A DNA stretch of 64,000 nucleotides, from assembly GCA_031286695.1 (NCBI GenBank), contig JAITTY010000005.1, forward strand, positions 310,001-374,000. The letters run 5' to 3'. Both the position numbers and the translations under genes were made by a program. Of the stretch, positions 16,997-25,726 are shown one piece after another (position 1 is the stretch's first letter; each line of letters opens with the position of its first letter). Origin of the DNA: Sphingobacterium sp. (GTDB taxonomy: Bacteria; Bacteroidota; Bacteroidia; Sphingobacteriales; Sphingobacteriaceae). The notes beneath the pieces are model-generated. The model was not told the DNA's origin. It was given only the letters and a program-made list of their open reading frames with translations, and made no database searches.

Positions 16997-18022
16997 ATGT
17001 CTACAAAATTTCAGATAAACGACCCCAGCCTCGAATCGCAATGGCGAGCGATTATATTGTTTGGCAAAAACTCAGCAACCTATAAATTTGCCTTCGCAAA
17101 GGCAATGATTGAGCTATTGCCTTCTGCCAAATCGTCGTTGTTGTTGGAAGATTTAGCAGCGCCATTCTCAAGAAATATTGTTGAACATCTTCGGAAAAGT
17201 GATAAGCAAGGTAATTCTTCCTCTAGCAAATTTTTAAACACCTGTAGGGATTTTAATGCTGGCCGGATTAGTGAAGATCAGTTGATCCAAACGACAATCA
17301 AATTCGGTTTTGTCAATGTGGTCGATGCATTTCAAAATGTAAATGGCGACATTATCAGAGATTCTTTTTATCAAAAGAACTATGCTGACGGCAGAAAAGA
17401 GATTATTCTTACCGACAATATCTTCAAATTAAGGGAGGCGCTACAATTTATCAATTTGGAGCAGGAAGTTGATGCAAGATGGAATCTTGTCGAAACGGCT
17501 TGGAACCTCCAAATAAATCCCAACTTATTGGAAGTCAAACATGATTCTCTAAAACAGGAATTGTTTGTTGATTCATTTATGCGTCGGGTCGATATCACCT
17601 CTGTCAGAGACGCATTAAACGGCTATCAAAAGGGAAAATGCTTCTACTCCTACCAAGATATCTTTGTCAATAAAGGATCGGAGAACATCTGTGAAGTGGA
17701 TCACTTTCTACCGCATCTAAATAAAAAAGCCCATACGGAAGAAGAAGTAAATATCAATGGTATATGGAATTTGGTTTTGGCCGACCCTAAAATAAACAGC
17801 GATAAGAGTTCGAGCGTGCCTCACAGGCGTTACTTGGAACGGTTGTATAACCGAAATGAATTCTACATCGAAAGTAAACATCCTCTTTCCGAAACGATTA
17901 TAAATCAAACGGGCAAGACAAAAGAAAAAAGACGTATCTTTCTGCAAACGCAGTATAATCTAGCTCTCTCCTGTTCCATTAATGAATGGGAGCCGTGGAT
18001 CGAGCTGCAGGGAAATTTTTAG
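16997..18022 (+). CDS. HNH-type endonuclease
   Basis: This 341-residue protein has a helical N-terminal region (1-200) and a C-terminal HNH-like nuclease core (about 210-275). The core shows YQKGKCFYSYQDIF, then CEVDHFLPHLN (the His-containing strand) and NGIWNLVLADPKINSDK, with the Asn and Lys/His positions of the motif. The zinc-binding Cys pairs of classical HNH proteins are partly missing. It follows the paralogue pair after 39 bases and its stop is two bases before the HIT gene. A second nuclease in the operon suggests it acts on a different substrate from the SRA-HNH enzyme. Confidence 0.75.
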   Translation: MSTKFQINDPSLESQWRAIILFGKNSATYKFAFAKAMIELLPSAKSSLLLEDLAAPFSRNIVEHLRKSDKQGNSSSSKFLNTCRDFNAGRISEDQLIQTTIKFGFVNVVDAFQNVNGDIIRDSFYQKNYADGRKEIILTDNIFKLREALQFINLEQEVDARWNLVETAWNLQINPNLLEVKHDSLKQELFVDSFMRRVDITSVRDALNGYQKGKCFYSYQDIFVNKGSENICEVDHFLPHLNKKAHTEEEVNINGIWNLVLADPKINSDKSSSVPHRRYLERLYNRNEFYIESKHPLSETIINQTGKTKEKRRIFLQTQYNLALSCSINEWEPWIELQGNF

Positions 18023-18024
18023 CC

Positions 18025-18399
18025 ATGAGTAGCATTAAAAACTTTTTAGAATTACCAACAGATAAACAAATCGGTGAGACAAAACATTTCTTCCTTATAC
18101 GTGATGGATTTCCAGTTAGCCCTGGTCACACACTTATAATAAGTAAGGAACTTCGTACAGATTATTTCGAACTAACTCCTTTAGAAAAAGTTGACTTGGA
18201 TAATGCGATTGGCCTAGCTAGATCTTTAGTTGAAGCAGAGTTCACTCCTGATGGTTACAATATCGGCATGAACTGCGGTGAATCTGCCGGTCAAACGGTA
18301 TTTCATTTTCATTGCCACCTAATCCCGCGTTATTCTGGCGACATGGAAAATCCTAGAGGTGGTGTAAGGCATGTGATACCGAGTAAGGGAAATTATTAG
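18025..18399 (+). CDS. HIT-family nucleotide hydrolase/transferase
   Basis: This 124-residue protein starts at the ATG at 18025, directly after the HNH stop; an earlier in-frame start at 17986 would overlap the HNH gene. It carries the histidine triad in GQTVFHFHCHLIPRYSGD (HxHxH) and NIGMNCGESAGQ as in Hint/Fhit-type enzymes. These remove AMP or similar groups from amidates and adenylated products. Pairing with an HNH protein suggests repair or removal of adenylated ends, or processing of a nucleotide signal. The next gene begins on the base after its stop. Confidence 0.9.
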   Translation: MSSIKNFLELPTDKQIGETKHFFLIRDGFPVSPGHTLIISKELRTDYFELTPLEKVDLDNAIGLARSLVEAEFTPDGYNIGMNCGESAGQTVFHFHCHLIPRYSGDMENPRGGVRHVIPSKGNY

Positions 18400-18783
18400 A
18401 TGAACTGGCCTTATATATTAAAACATTGGGGAGGAACCTTATTATTTGGTACTACGATATTGATGTTAGTTTCAGGATTTGGATTTTCATCTTCTTCTGA
18501 AATCAGAGACTCATTGATTTGGTTTATATTCTATTTAATTGCTAGCGCTATATACTCTGTCCCAACATTGATTGTCTATGTTTTGGTATTTTTTATACTC
18601 ATTAAAAGGAATATAGATTCAAAATGGATCAAGTTGATTCTAATATTTGTAACAGTTGCTGGAGTTACATTGACAACTTCAATAATTGACTCTGAAATGT
18701 TAAAGAATCTTACCATATATTATTCGCTATCAACAGTAGTTACGGGAGTACTTTTAAAATTTAGGAAACTTGATCCAATATAA
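18400..18783 (+). CDS. Small four-helix membrane protein
   Basis: This 127-residue inner-membrane protein has hydrophobic segments at about 14-30, 42-70, 76-95 and 100-118. It begins with MNWPYILKHWGGTLLF, which is repeated in altered form in the next, broken gene. No motif is known. It starts on the first base after the HIT stop, so it is translated with it. Two related small membrane proteins at the end of a nuclease operon could be a membrane effector pair, or passengers. Confidence 0.65.
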   Translation: MNWPYILKHWGGTLLFGTTILMLVSGFGFSSSSEIRDSLIWFIFYLIASAIYSVPTLIVYVLVFFILIKRNIDSKWIKLILIFVTVAGVTLTTSIIDSEMLKNLTIYYSLSTVVTGVLLKFRKLDPI

Positions 18784-18786
18784 GAA

Positions 18787-19164
18787 ATGAACAAATCATA
18801 TATTTTTAAGTATTAGGGAAGTATTATATTGTTATTTATAATATCACTTGCCATCAATCGCCTTATGAGGGGCGTAAGCCCAGAAACTGCTTTTTATGAA
18901 CTGCGAGTGGCTTTTCCATATTTGTTAATCGGTTTGATTGGAGGCTTTCTCCCAACATTAATCGCTAATATAATAGCATTTAGACTACTCGACTATTACA
19001 GGATTAACGCTGAATTGGCAAAACCTATTTTCATATATATTACTGTTATTGGCTTTATTTTGACATCTTATCTTATTTCGAAAACTATTCACCTTGGGAT
19101 GTTATTGACTTATTCCGTTGTTGCACTTGTTTGCGGACTGGTGTTTAAGGTTGACAAGAAATGA
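18787..19164 (+). pseudogene. Paralogous small membrane protein broken by an in-frame TAG
   Basis: Reading from ATG 18787 gives MNKSYIFKY, then TAG at 18814-18816, then GSIILLFIISLAINRL in the same frame through to 19164. This matches the preceding gene (MNWPYILKHWGGTLLF), in which Trp (TGG) stands exactly where the TAG is. A single G-to-A change explains the stop. Downstream reinitiation at TTG 18829 could still give a 111-residue protein with three membrane segments. The gene is otherwise undamaged, so the change is recent, or is a sequencing error. Confidence 0.75.
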
Positions 19165-19274
19165 TTTAGAAAGCGCTTCTCAACTTCTAAAACACTTTAC
19201 TTTCTCATCTAATAGTTCTAAATTATTTGATTAATCAAATTTTAATCAATGACTAATAATTACCATCATTTTTT

Positions 19275-19282
19275 TAACTTTG
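19275..19282 (+). promoter_or_regulatory. Bacteroidota -7 element upstream of the SIR2 gene
   Basis: TAACTTTG fits the TAnnTTTG consensus of Bacteroidota primary-sigma promoters and lies 55 bases before the ATG at 19338. No TTTG was found at the ideal 19-21 base distance upstream, so it may be weak or regulated. It suggests the SIR2 gene is transcribed apart from the preceding operon. Confidence 0.45.
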
Positions 19283-19337
19283 TTCGAATGCTTTAATGCA
19301 TACATAGTTGCCGTCTATTCCATCTTTTTGCTTTTTT

Positions 19338-21191
19338 ATGTTAAAGGAAAAATTATTTGAAAAAATCCGCAGTGAGGACGTTATAATTTGGGCCGGTGCT
19401 GGTCTGTCAATGAGCTCTGGTTTCCCTTCGGGGTATGGTCTAAAAGAAATTCTATATAATTCTCTTACTGAAGGAGAAAAGAAGCTGGTAGGAACAGACT
19501 TATCTCTAATGGATCTATCTCAAGCAATTGTCGACATACAAGGCACCAGAAATCATCTTGTTGCGCAACTTTACAAAATATTTAAAGGTAATGTAGGCAC
19601 TTTAGGTAGTGTTCATCAAAAGTTAGCAAAAATCCCTCATTTCAATAATATTTTTACAACAAATTACGACAGGTTACTTGAACAGGCAATAGATAATTCA
19701 ATAGCAATTTCCAATGAGCACCAAATTGCATTGCTTGAAAGTAATCAAGGAACAAGAATATTTAAGATGCATGGTGACCTTAGTGATCCGAATTCACTGG
19801 TAATCACGACTTCTGATTATAATGCAATGTTTAGAGATGATAAATTAAACAATGTATTATGGGGCTTTGCTAAAGCACTTATTTCAACCAAGACAGTGCT
19901 TTTCCTCGGGTACGGTGTAGAGGATTCTAATTTCCAGGTTCTCTTAGATGGAATAACGCGGGCACTTGGCGGAAATAGAAAAGAGTTTTTCTTTGTCGCT
20001 CCCGGAATTTCTGATTTGAAACAGATTCAACTGAAATCCAGAAATATAAATTATATAAACTCTACTGCTGAAACCCTTATCGATGAACTTTATGAAAATA
20101 TTTTAGCAAATATTACCTCAGACCTTCATGAAAAAAAGGTATCTGCTGATACTTTTCGTAGGTTTATGGATAGCCATAACTGTATTCCGGTGTTGCAAAC
20201 TAACGGCAATTCATTTGAAATTGTCGACATAAAAACTGATGGACCAATTGAACTAACTGCTAATATAGATTTCATAGATCAGAAAAAAGTAGAAGAATTT
20301 GAAAAGCATTTAGTTGAATTTCCTTCAAAGCCATTTGTATTCGATGCAAGTGAAATCAAAAAATTGGTTTTCTCTTACTCCGGTATTTTACTTGATTTAA
20401 TGCGTAATGCTGAACAAATTGAATTTTCCAGAATTCCCACTACCAAAGGATTCGTTGAAATAAGGTTCGAAGATGGTCAGGAGTTTTATCTTTATGGAGC
20501 AATTTACAGTAGAAAAGGATCGATGGATGTTATTGTTAAACTTGTTTCAGGGGAATTGACGATCAAACTAACGCAAAAGGAAGATGGTTATTTAGTCAAC
20601 TTCCATGTTGAACACTTCCCTAATTGCAAAGATATCCGATCCGAAATTGAGTTTTTTACCTTTGTTACAACTGCATTGCAAAAAAAAGCGTTCACAATCA
20701 CCACTGAGTCAGGCGAAGTACATACTTTTCAAGGTTCTGATTTTAAAAAGGTTGCAGAATTTGACCGCATGCTTAAATATTTTCAGGACTTGAAGTTAAT
20801 AGAGAATTTTTTCAGTATCCGCTTTCAAAACTTCACTATTTCTGAAGCTAGAAAATCATCTCATGAAAGAGATGTCCTTTTATCAATGATTAATGATGAG
20901 TTTCTCGCATATCCGCTTAGAGAAAACGTAGATATAACGACTGACAAACCATTAAGTAAAAATGTCGTAGAGCTTTTTAAAATGCCTGAAGAAAAACAAT
21001 ATTTTAAGTGCGTTATTGTCGATAATGAAAAACTCACACTCCATGGCAAAGAATTTAATATTGGTAAAAAGGAGATGGAAATTCCTGATGCATCCTGTAT
21101 GAATTTAGATGAAGTTCATTCTGGTGGCAACCGACTAATTCTTAGGTCGGAAAAAGGGGTTGGTCGAATCCGCTATAAGAAAAATGAATAA
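19338..21191 (+). CDS. SIR2-domain defence protein
   Basis: This protein of 617 residues starts at ATG 19338; an in-frame TTG 30 bases upstream is less likely. The N-terminal SIR2-like NADase domain (about 1-270) shows VIIWAGAGLSMSSGFPSG, FTTNYDRLLEQAI and IFKMHGDL with the catalytic His, then VLFLGYGVEDSNFQVL. The C-terminal half (about 280-617) has no recognised family and is probably the sensor. SIR2 effectors in phage defence deplete NAD+ when triggered. It has its own putative promoter and no obvious partner, so it may work alone. Confidence 0.88.
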   Translation: MLKEKLFEKIRSEDVIIWAGAGLSMSSGFPSGYGLKEILYNSLTEGEKKLVGTDLSLMDLSQAIVDIQGTRNHLVAQLYKIFKGNVGTLGSVHQKLAKIPHFNNIFTTNYDRLLEQAIDNSIAISNEHQIALLESNQGTRIFKMHGDLSDPNSLVITTSDYNAMFRDDKLNNVLWGFAKALISTKTVLFLGYGVEDSNFQVLLDGITRALGGNRKEFFFVAPGISDLKQIQLKSRNINYINSTAETLIDELYENILANITSDLHEKKVSADTFRRFMDSHNCIPVLQTNGNSFEIVDIKTDGPIELTANIDFIDQKKVEEFEKHLVEFPSKPFVFDASEIKKLVFSYSGILLDLMRNAEQIEFSRIPTTKGFVEIRFEDGQEFYLYGAIYSRKGSMDVIVKLVSGELTIKLTQKEDGYLVNFHVEHFPNCKDIRSEIEFFTFVTTALQKKAFTITTESGEVHTFQGSDFKKVAEFDRMLKYFQDLKLIENFFSIRFQNFTISEARKSSHERDVLLSMINDEFLAYPLRENVDITTDKPLSKNVVELFKMPEEKQYFKCVIVDNEKLTLHGKEFNIGKKEMEIPDASCMNLDEVHSGGNRLILRSEKGVGRIRYKKNE

Positions 21192-21431
21192 GCAGATTGA
21201 GATTAAAAATTGACTTTAAGATTTTAAAATAAAATCGATTTAAGGAACATTTACTCAAATAGTTTACTCATGTCAAATATTTAAGTATCATTGAAGCTAT
21301 TTTTTGAGTCATTAATAAAAAAAAAGAAAACCATATTTGGAAATTAAACTTTCTCTGATTAAGTTTGTTTATATTATTATTAAAGAAAAGTTATAAATAA
21401 TACCGAGATTGTCATAAACAATAGAATTATT

Positions 21432-21608
21432 ATGTCTAATTCATCAACTCTGAAATTTGAATCAAAGTCTTTTGGTTATGCGAGGAAACTGGTTGACCAA
21501 GAATTCAAGGGTTTTTTATCTAAATCAACTAGTGCATCAGGTACAATTGTTAAAAAAGTATCAAGAGTGCAACCAACTACCAATGATGTTAAATCAAAAG
21601 GAAAGTAA
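21432..21608 (+). CDS. Small basic protein upstream of the dGTPase
   Basis: A 58-codon frame opens with ATG 21432 (MSNSSTLKFESKSFGYARKL) and closes with TAA 17 bases before the dGTPase start. It is Lys- and Ser-rich with a basic, probably disordered tail (TNDVKSKGK). Same strand, tight spacing and a clean ATG in AT-rich DNA favour a real gene. It could be a regulator or inhibitor of the dGTPase. No homologue is recognised, so the function is open. Confidence 0.5.
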   Translation: MSNSSTLKFESKSFGYARKLVDQEFKGFLSKSTSASGTIVKKVSRVQPTTNDVKSKGK

Positions 21609-21625
21609 ATCAAATTCATTTCTTA

Positions 21626-23062
21626 ATGTATACTGAACAAGACTTTCAACGTGAACTGTCAATTCCAGAGTCTGAATATAGAACGCCAATAAGAAGAGAT
21701 TATGGTAGACTAATACATTCACCTTCATTTAGAAGATTACAGGGGAAAACCCAATTATATCCTGGTATAGAATCTGATTTCTTTAGAAATCGTTTGACTC
21801 ATTCTTTGGAAGTAGCTCAAATAGCAAAGACAATTGCAATTAAGTTAAACCACTCTAATGAACTTAAAGAAAATGGGCTGGAAATATGTCCAGATATCTG
21901 TGAATTTGCAGGTCTCGCTCATGACTTAGGTCATCCTCCTTTTGGGCATCAGGGAGAGGAAGCATTAGATAAATGTATGTATGAATATGGTGGGTTCGAA
22001 GGGAATGCACAAACTCTTAGAATTCTCTCTAAAATTGAAAAAAAGAAAGAGTTTGATGTTTCCTCGGGTCTAGACATCACTGAACGCTATGGTCTCAATT
22101 TGACTTATAGAGCATTATCATCAATATTAAAATATGATGCTCCTATACCCATAAATGGAAATAACAGACCAGAGAAATTTCTTAGAAAACCAATGAAAGG
22201 ATTCTATGAAAGCGAACACCAGTTGGTAGAAAAGATTAAATCCAAAGTCTCAAATACAAGCAATTTTGATTTTTTTAAGTCTGTAGAATGTTATATTATG
22301 GATATTGCAGATGACATCGCTTATTCTACTTATGATTTGGAAGACGGTATGAAAGCGGGATTTTATCATCCAACATCATTTTTAACTTATCCAGAAAAAG
22401 TATATAATCATGTCGCACACAAAGTTTCAGAAGCTATTGGCAAACCATATACTGTTGATGATGTACAGTTTAAATTGTATGAAATTTTTCAATATATATA
22501 TTCGGTTGAAGACATAGATTTAGAAGAGGGAACAACTGATGACGATACAGAACTTTATTTAATTGATAAAGCCCAAGCTGCCTCTACGTTTGCAACTATA
22601 AATGGAAAATACAATCGCTTATCAATTAAGTATGCTACTAATGGCGATCTTAGGAGTGAATTAACTTCAAAATTAGTAAATAAAGCGATTGAAGGTGTTT
22701 CCATCGAAATTAACAAAGAAAATCCCTCTCTTTCGAAAGTATTTCTTGAAGAAGGTATTCGAATAAGTGTAGAGGTATTAAAAAATTTCACTTTTGCTAG
22801 CCAAATTCTTTCTCCGCGATTAAAGATAGCAGAATATAGAGGGAAACAAATTGTAACTGATATATTTAAAGCATTAGATGATGAAAATGGTTGGATGCTT
22901 CTTCCGGAAGACTATCAATCTATCTACCACGAAAAAGAAGATCCAATCCATAAAAAAAGATGTATCTGTGACTTTATTGCAGGAATGACAGATAAATATG
23001 CGATCGAGTTTTATGGCCGGCTAACTTCAGAAAGACCAGAAACAATTTTTAAACCATTTTAA
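21626..23062 (+). CDS. dGTP triphosphohydrolase (dGTPase), HD superfamily
   Basis: This 478-residue enzyme matches dGTPases over its length. It shows YGRLIHSPSFRRLQGKTQLY, the first metal His in RNRLTHSLEVAQIA, the HD pair in EFAGLAHDLGHPPFGHQGEE, and a later Asp in YIMDIADDIAYSTYDLEDG. It splits dNTPs, chiefly dGTP, into nucleoside and triphosphate. Chromosomal versions buffer dNTP pools, and some are antiphage enzymes that starve phage replication. Its position in a defence island next to a dCTP-deaminase-type protein supports the second role. The low GC content is like the rest of the island. Confidence 0.9.
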   Translation: MYTEQDFQRELSIPESEYRTPIRRDYGRLIHSPSFRRLQGKTQLYPGIESDFFRNRLTHSLEVAQIAKTIAIKLNHSNELKENGLEICPDICEFAGLAHDLGHPPFGHQGEEALDKCMYEYGGFEGNAQTLRILSKIEKKKEFDVSSGLDITERYGLNLTYRALSSILKYDAPIPINGNNRPEKFLRKPMKGFYESEHQLVEKIKSKVSNTSNFDFFKSVECYIMDIADDIAYSTYDLEDGMKAGFYHPTSFLTYPEKVYNHVAHKVSEAIGKPYTVDDVQFKLYEIFQYIYSVEDIDLEEGTTDDDTELYLIDKAQAASTFATINGKYNRLSIKYATNGDLRSELTSKLVNKAIEGVSIEINKENPSLSKVFLEEGIRISVEVLKNFTFASQILSPRLKIAEYRGKQIVTDIFKALDDENGWMLLPEDYQSIYHEKEDPIHKKRCICDFIAGMTDKYAIEFYGRLTSERPETIFKPF

Positions 23063-23075
23063 AATAAAATCTCTA

Positions 23076-23127
23076 ATTCGCTATTACTATAGTTTAAAAA
23101 ATATTTAAATCGACAGTAATAGCGAAT
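23076..23127. terminator. Inverted repeat between convergent genes
   Basis: ATTCGCTATTACT (23076-23088) and its perfect complement (23115-23127) flank a 26-base AT-rich loop, midway between the ends of the dGTPase and the deaminase-type gene. The position suits a bidirectional terminator, but the loop is long and the U-tract poor. Protein binding is an alternative. Confidence 0.45.
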
Positions 23128-23148
23128 ATATTAAATACGAAAAGTAAT

Positions 23149-25173
23149 TTATAGCATTTTTTTCATAAACAATATCAAACTATCATATGAAGAAATATCC
23201 CTTATTTCTTCAGAATTTGGAAAATTGAGTAGTAGTAAGCTCCGTAATTCTAAAAATTTTTCTTCATCAGAAAACTTGGGCCTAATCCCGCTTCTTATGT
23301 ATGTCTCATCTTTGATTGACATATACGGTTCATATAACTTAAAATACCCTCTACCTACGGCCCCTTGAAACATGAACAGCTCAGGATTATTTATTGGATT
23401 ATTGCCAGCTGTTAAAATTTGTTTTTTTGCGATACCTGGATAAGGGTCTATATAGAATATCTTTTTTATACCTAATTGAAAAGCTTTTTTCGAGCATAAT
23501 TCACAGGGACTAGCTGTTGTAAAAAGAATCCCTCCATTTAATGGTTGCCCACCATATTTTGAAATTTGTAACATAGCATTTTCTTCGGCATGTAAGGACC
23601 TAGTATGAACCTGATTTTCCTTCCCCTCAAATGAATTATGAAAATCTTTGAAACAGTATGGGCAGTTGTGTCCATTAAGATTATTAAAGAAATCCTTTTC
23701 ATTACCATATGTTTCTTTTAAAGTATCTTTTATTTTTTCTTTGAAAGATTTTCCATTATAATTTCCTCCGCTTTTCTCATATTCAGAATATACATTTTGA
23801 CGATCTTCATTTATAATTTCTTGCAAGCTTCTTAAAGAACAGGGAGTTTGCCCTTGAGGAACTTCATTCCAACCAACAGATTTCACAGAATAATTCGAAT
23901 CGGTTATAACTGCACCTACCTGTCTTGATATACACCCAGAATTGTATTTAGAGCTAAATGCAAGTTGCATAGAACGTTCTATCGCTGAAGGGGTAACAAT
24001 ACCTGGTTTTTGAACTAATGCTAGAAACTTCAAGAGCTGAATTTCCAATTTTAAATAACGATATAAATGACCACTATAATTATCTGTATCTGAATAATGT
24101 ATCTGACTTATATAAATATAGTAATCGGCCTTTTGGATGCAATTCTCTACATCAGGGGTCGTAAATTTACCGATTTTAAAATCTTTCGTCTGATAATGAG
24201 CTTGATCTACTTGCTTAAGCATGCTGAATAGTTTCTTAGCCTCATCCCCCGTGAACCCCATTCTGTTAATTTTTGCATTTAAATATTTGTTGGCATCAAT
24301 TTCATCCCTCGAAGATGCGATTAAATAAAATCCTGCATACCTCTCTCGGAAATAATTTATTTCAAGAGAATTTTTTAAAGAATCAATAACAATTCTATTT
24401 GGTCGAACGCTGCTTCTATTAATTTTTATTAAGTTATTTATAGCTATAGCAACTGTAAAAATATGTTTTGGCTCAGCCTCATTTACTGTAGATTCTTCAA
24501 ATAGAACATTCCCCCCTAATCGTAAGTTACATGCAATATCTTGCAAAAAAAGTTGTCGCGCGACTGGATCAACTTTATCGATCAATCGAAATAAACCTTT
24601 AGAAAATATCGAAAATTCGGCATAATAAAACTGTCTGAATTTTTCAAAATTATCTAGGTTATTTTCTAATAAATATTCTTTTAAATTAAAATTACCAGAT
24701 AACAATGGAAAAAGCTGATCAAGTTTCTTCAAAATTGACTCATTTATATTTAGATAATTCAGAATACTTAGCGCTAAATCATCTGTATCGTCTTGTCCTA
24801 GTCTTTTGGTAACTGCAGTTTTATTATCATAAACACTTGACAGGAGCTTCGTCAATACACTAATATTCAAATCATCAACATTAATTTCGCTAAATAACTC
24901 TTTAAGAAAGAACAAGAGTAAAACATCACTATATTTTATTACCGAAAATTTATACCAAATATTGGATTGGTGTGTTAATAAAGTTTGACAAATTGTAAAT
25001 TTTTGTATTTCATTAACATGAAGATTGTTAGGTACTGTAAATTTATCTAAAGCAAACGGGTTTGTTTCAGACTGTAGAAATTCACAAATATCATTGGCGC
25101 CACCGCCCGTTCTGCCAGTTAGACCTACAACTAAAAAGTTGTTGCGTAAACTATACAAATTTTTTAAGCTCAT
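23149..25173 (-). CDS. Antiphage dCTP/dCMP deaminase with N-terminal P-loop domain
   Basis: This 674-residue protein has an N-terminal P-loop-like motif (VVGLTGRTGGGANDICEFL, residues 15-33) and a long middle region. A C-terminal cytidine/deoxycytidylate deaminase domain (about 415-640) contains SRQVGAVITD, the zinc ligands in RSLHAEENAM (HAE near 527-529) and TASPCELCSKKA (CxxC near 556-559), and an extra CPYC pair. This architecture matches the antiphage dCTP deaminases (AvcD/DCD type), which turn dCTP or dCMP into deoxyuridine nucleotides and exhaust dCTP during infection. It is convergent with the dGTPase. Confidence 0.85.
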   Translation of the reverse strand: MSLKNLYSLRNNFLVVGLTGRTGGGANDICEFLQSETNPFALDKFTVPNNLHVNEIQKFTICQTLLTHQSNIWYKFSVIKYSDVLLLFFLKELFSEINVDDLNISVLTKLLSSVYDNKTAVTKRLGQDDTDDLALSILNYLNINESILKKLDQLFPLLSGNFNLKEYLLENNLDNFEKFRQFYYAEFSIFSKGLFRLIDKVDPVARQLFLQDIACNLRLGGNVLFEESTVNEAEPKHIFTVAIAINNLIKINRSSVRPNRIVIDSLKNSLEINYFRERYAGFYLIASSRDEIDANKYLNAKINRMGFTGDEAKKLFSMLKQVDQAHYQTKDFKIGKFTTPDVENCIQKADYYIYISQIHYSDTDNYSGHLYRYLKLEIQLLKFLALVQKPGIVTPSAIERSMQLAFSSKYNSGCISRQVGAVITDSNYSVKSVGWNEVPQGQTPCSLRSLQEIINEDRQNVYSEYEKSGGNYNGKSFKEKIKDTLKETYGNEKDFFNNLNGHNCPYCFKDFHNSFEGKENQVHTRSLHAEENAMLQISKYGGQPLNGGILFTTASPCELCSKKAFQLGIKKIFYIDPYPGIAKKQILTAGNNPINNPELFMFQGAVGRGYFKLYEPYMSIKDETYIRSGIRPKFSDEEKFLELRSLLLLNFPNSEEIRDISSYDSLILFMKKML

Positions 25174-25395
25174 TAAGATTTTTTTATTAAAATAATCGAT
25201 TAGTTATTTACTATGGCTTTGATACTATATTTCACCCAGGTTAGTCACCTTTTTCTAATATACATCTTTATTTTCATTTAATATCTTTATAAATATTGAT
25301 ATTTAATAAAATTTTATACAGCGTAAAAATATTTGACCTCTCCCCGAATTTAAGAGTATTCTAAAGTAGAAAATTCTGCCAAACTACGGTACGCA
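25174..25395 (-). other. Leader of the deaminase gene, possible small-RNA region
   Basis: This AT-rich 222-base gap upstream of the leftward deaminase contains, read leftward, AAGGTGACTAACCTGGGTGAA. Within it AGGT and ACCT can form a small stem over GACTA, about 70-90 bases before the start. Known AvcD-type deaminases are held inactive by a small RNA (AvcI) encoded at their 5' end, so this stretch is a candidate. The sequence alone gives no firm structure. Confidence 0.25.
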
Positions 25396-25719
25396 TTGAA
25401 CCGCTGTAGCGAAAAATGGAAATATTTATTGATTGGAAATGTGAAAGGAAAATGTAAACTGCAGATAAATATTGTAACGAAGGAAGATCTGGAAGATTTC
25501 CGGATTAAACTGATGACAGAAATAAGGGAGACATTAAAAATACAGGAAGTAAAGAGTTTCCCTAAGTCTATCAAAACAAAACAGGTATTGGAAATTTTGG
25601 ATATGTCAGCCGGAAAACTAAAACAAATGCGCATATCTGGCGAGCTATCTTATAAAAAAGTGGGCGGAACCTACTACTACAATTACAATGAAGTGAAAAG
25701 GCTATTACCAAAGGAATAA
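25396..25719 (+). CDS. Helix-turn-helix (excisionase-like) protein
   Basis: The protein has up to 107 residues. The C-terminal 55 form a MerR/excisionase-type winged helix: IKTKQVLEILDMSAGKLKQM, then RISGELSYKKVGGTYYYNYN. No ATG lies near the expected start; TTG 25396 or GTG 25441 are candidates. In Bacteroidota such proteins sit in tandem with a gene like the next one inside integrative elements. This pair is therefore probably a remnant of a mobile element rather than part of the defence genes. Confidence 0.65.
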   Translation: MNRCSEKWKYLLIGNVKGKCKLQINIVTKEDLEDFRIKLMTEIRETLKIQEVKSFPKSIKTKQVLEILDMSAGKLKQMRISGELSYKKVGGTYYYNYNEVKRLLPKE

Positions 25720-25726
25720 AGTAGGA

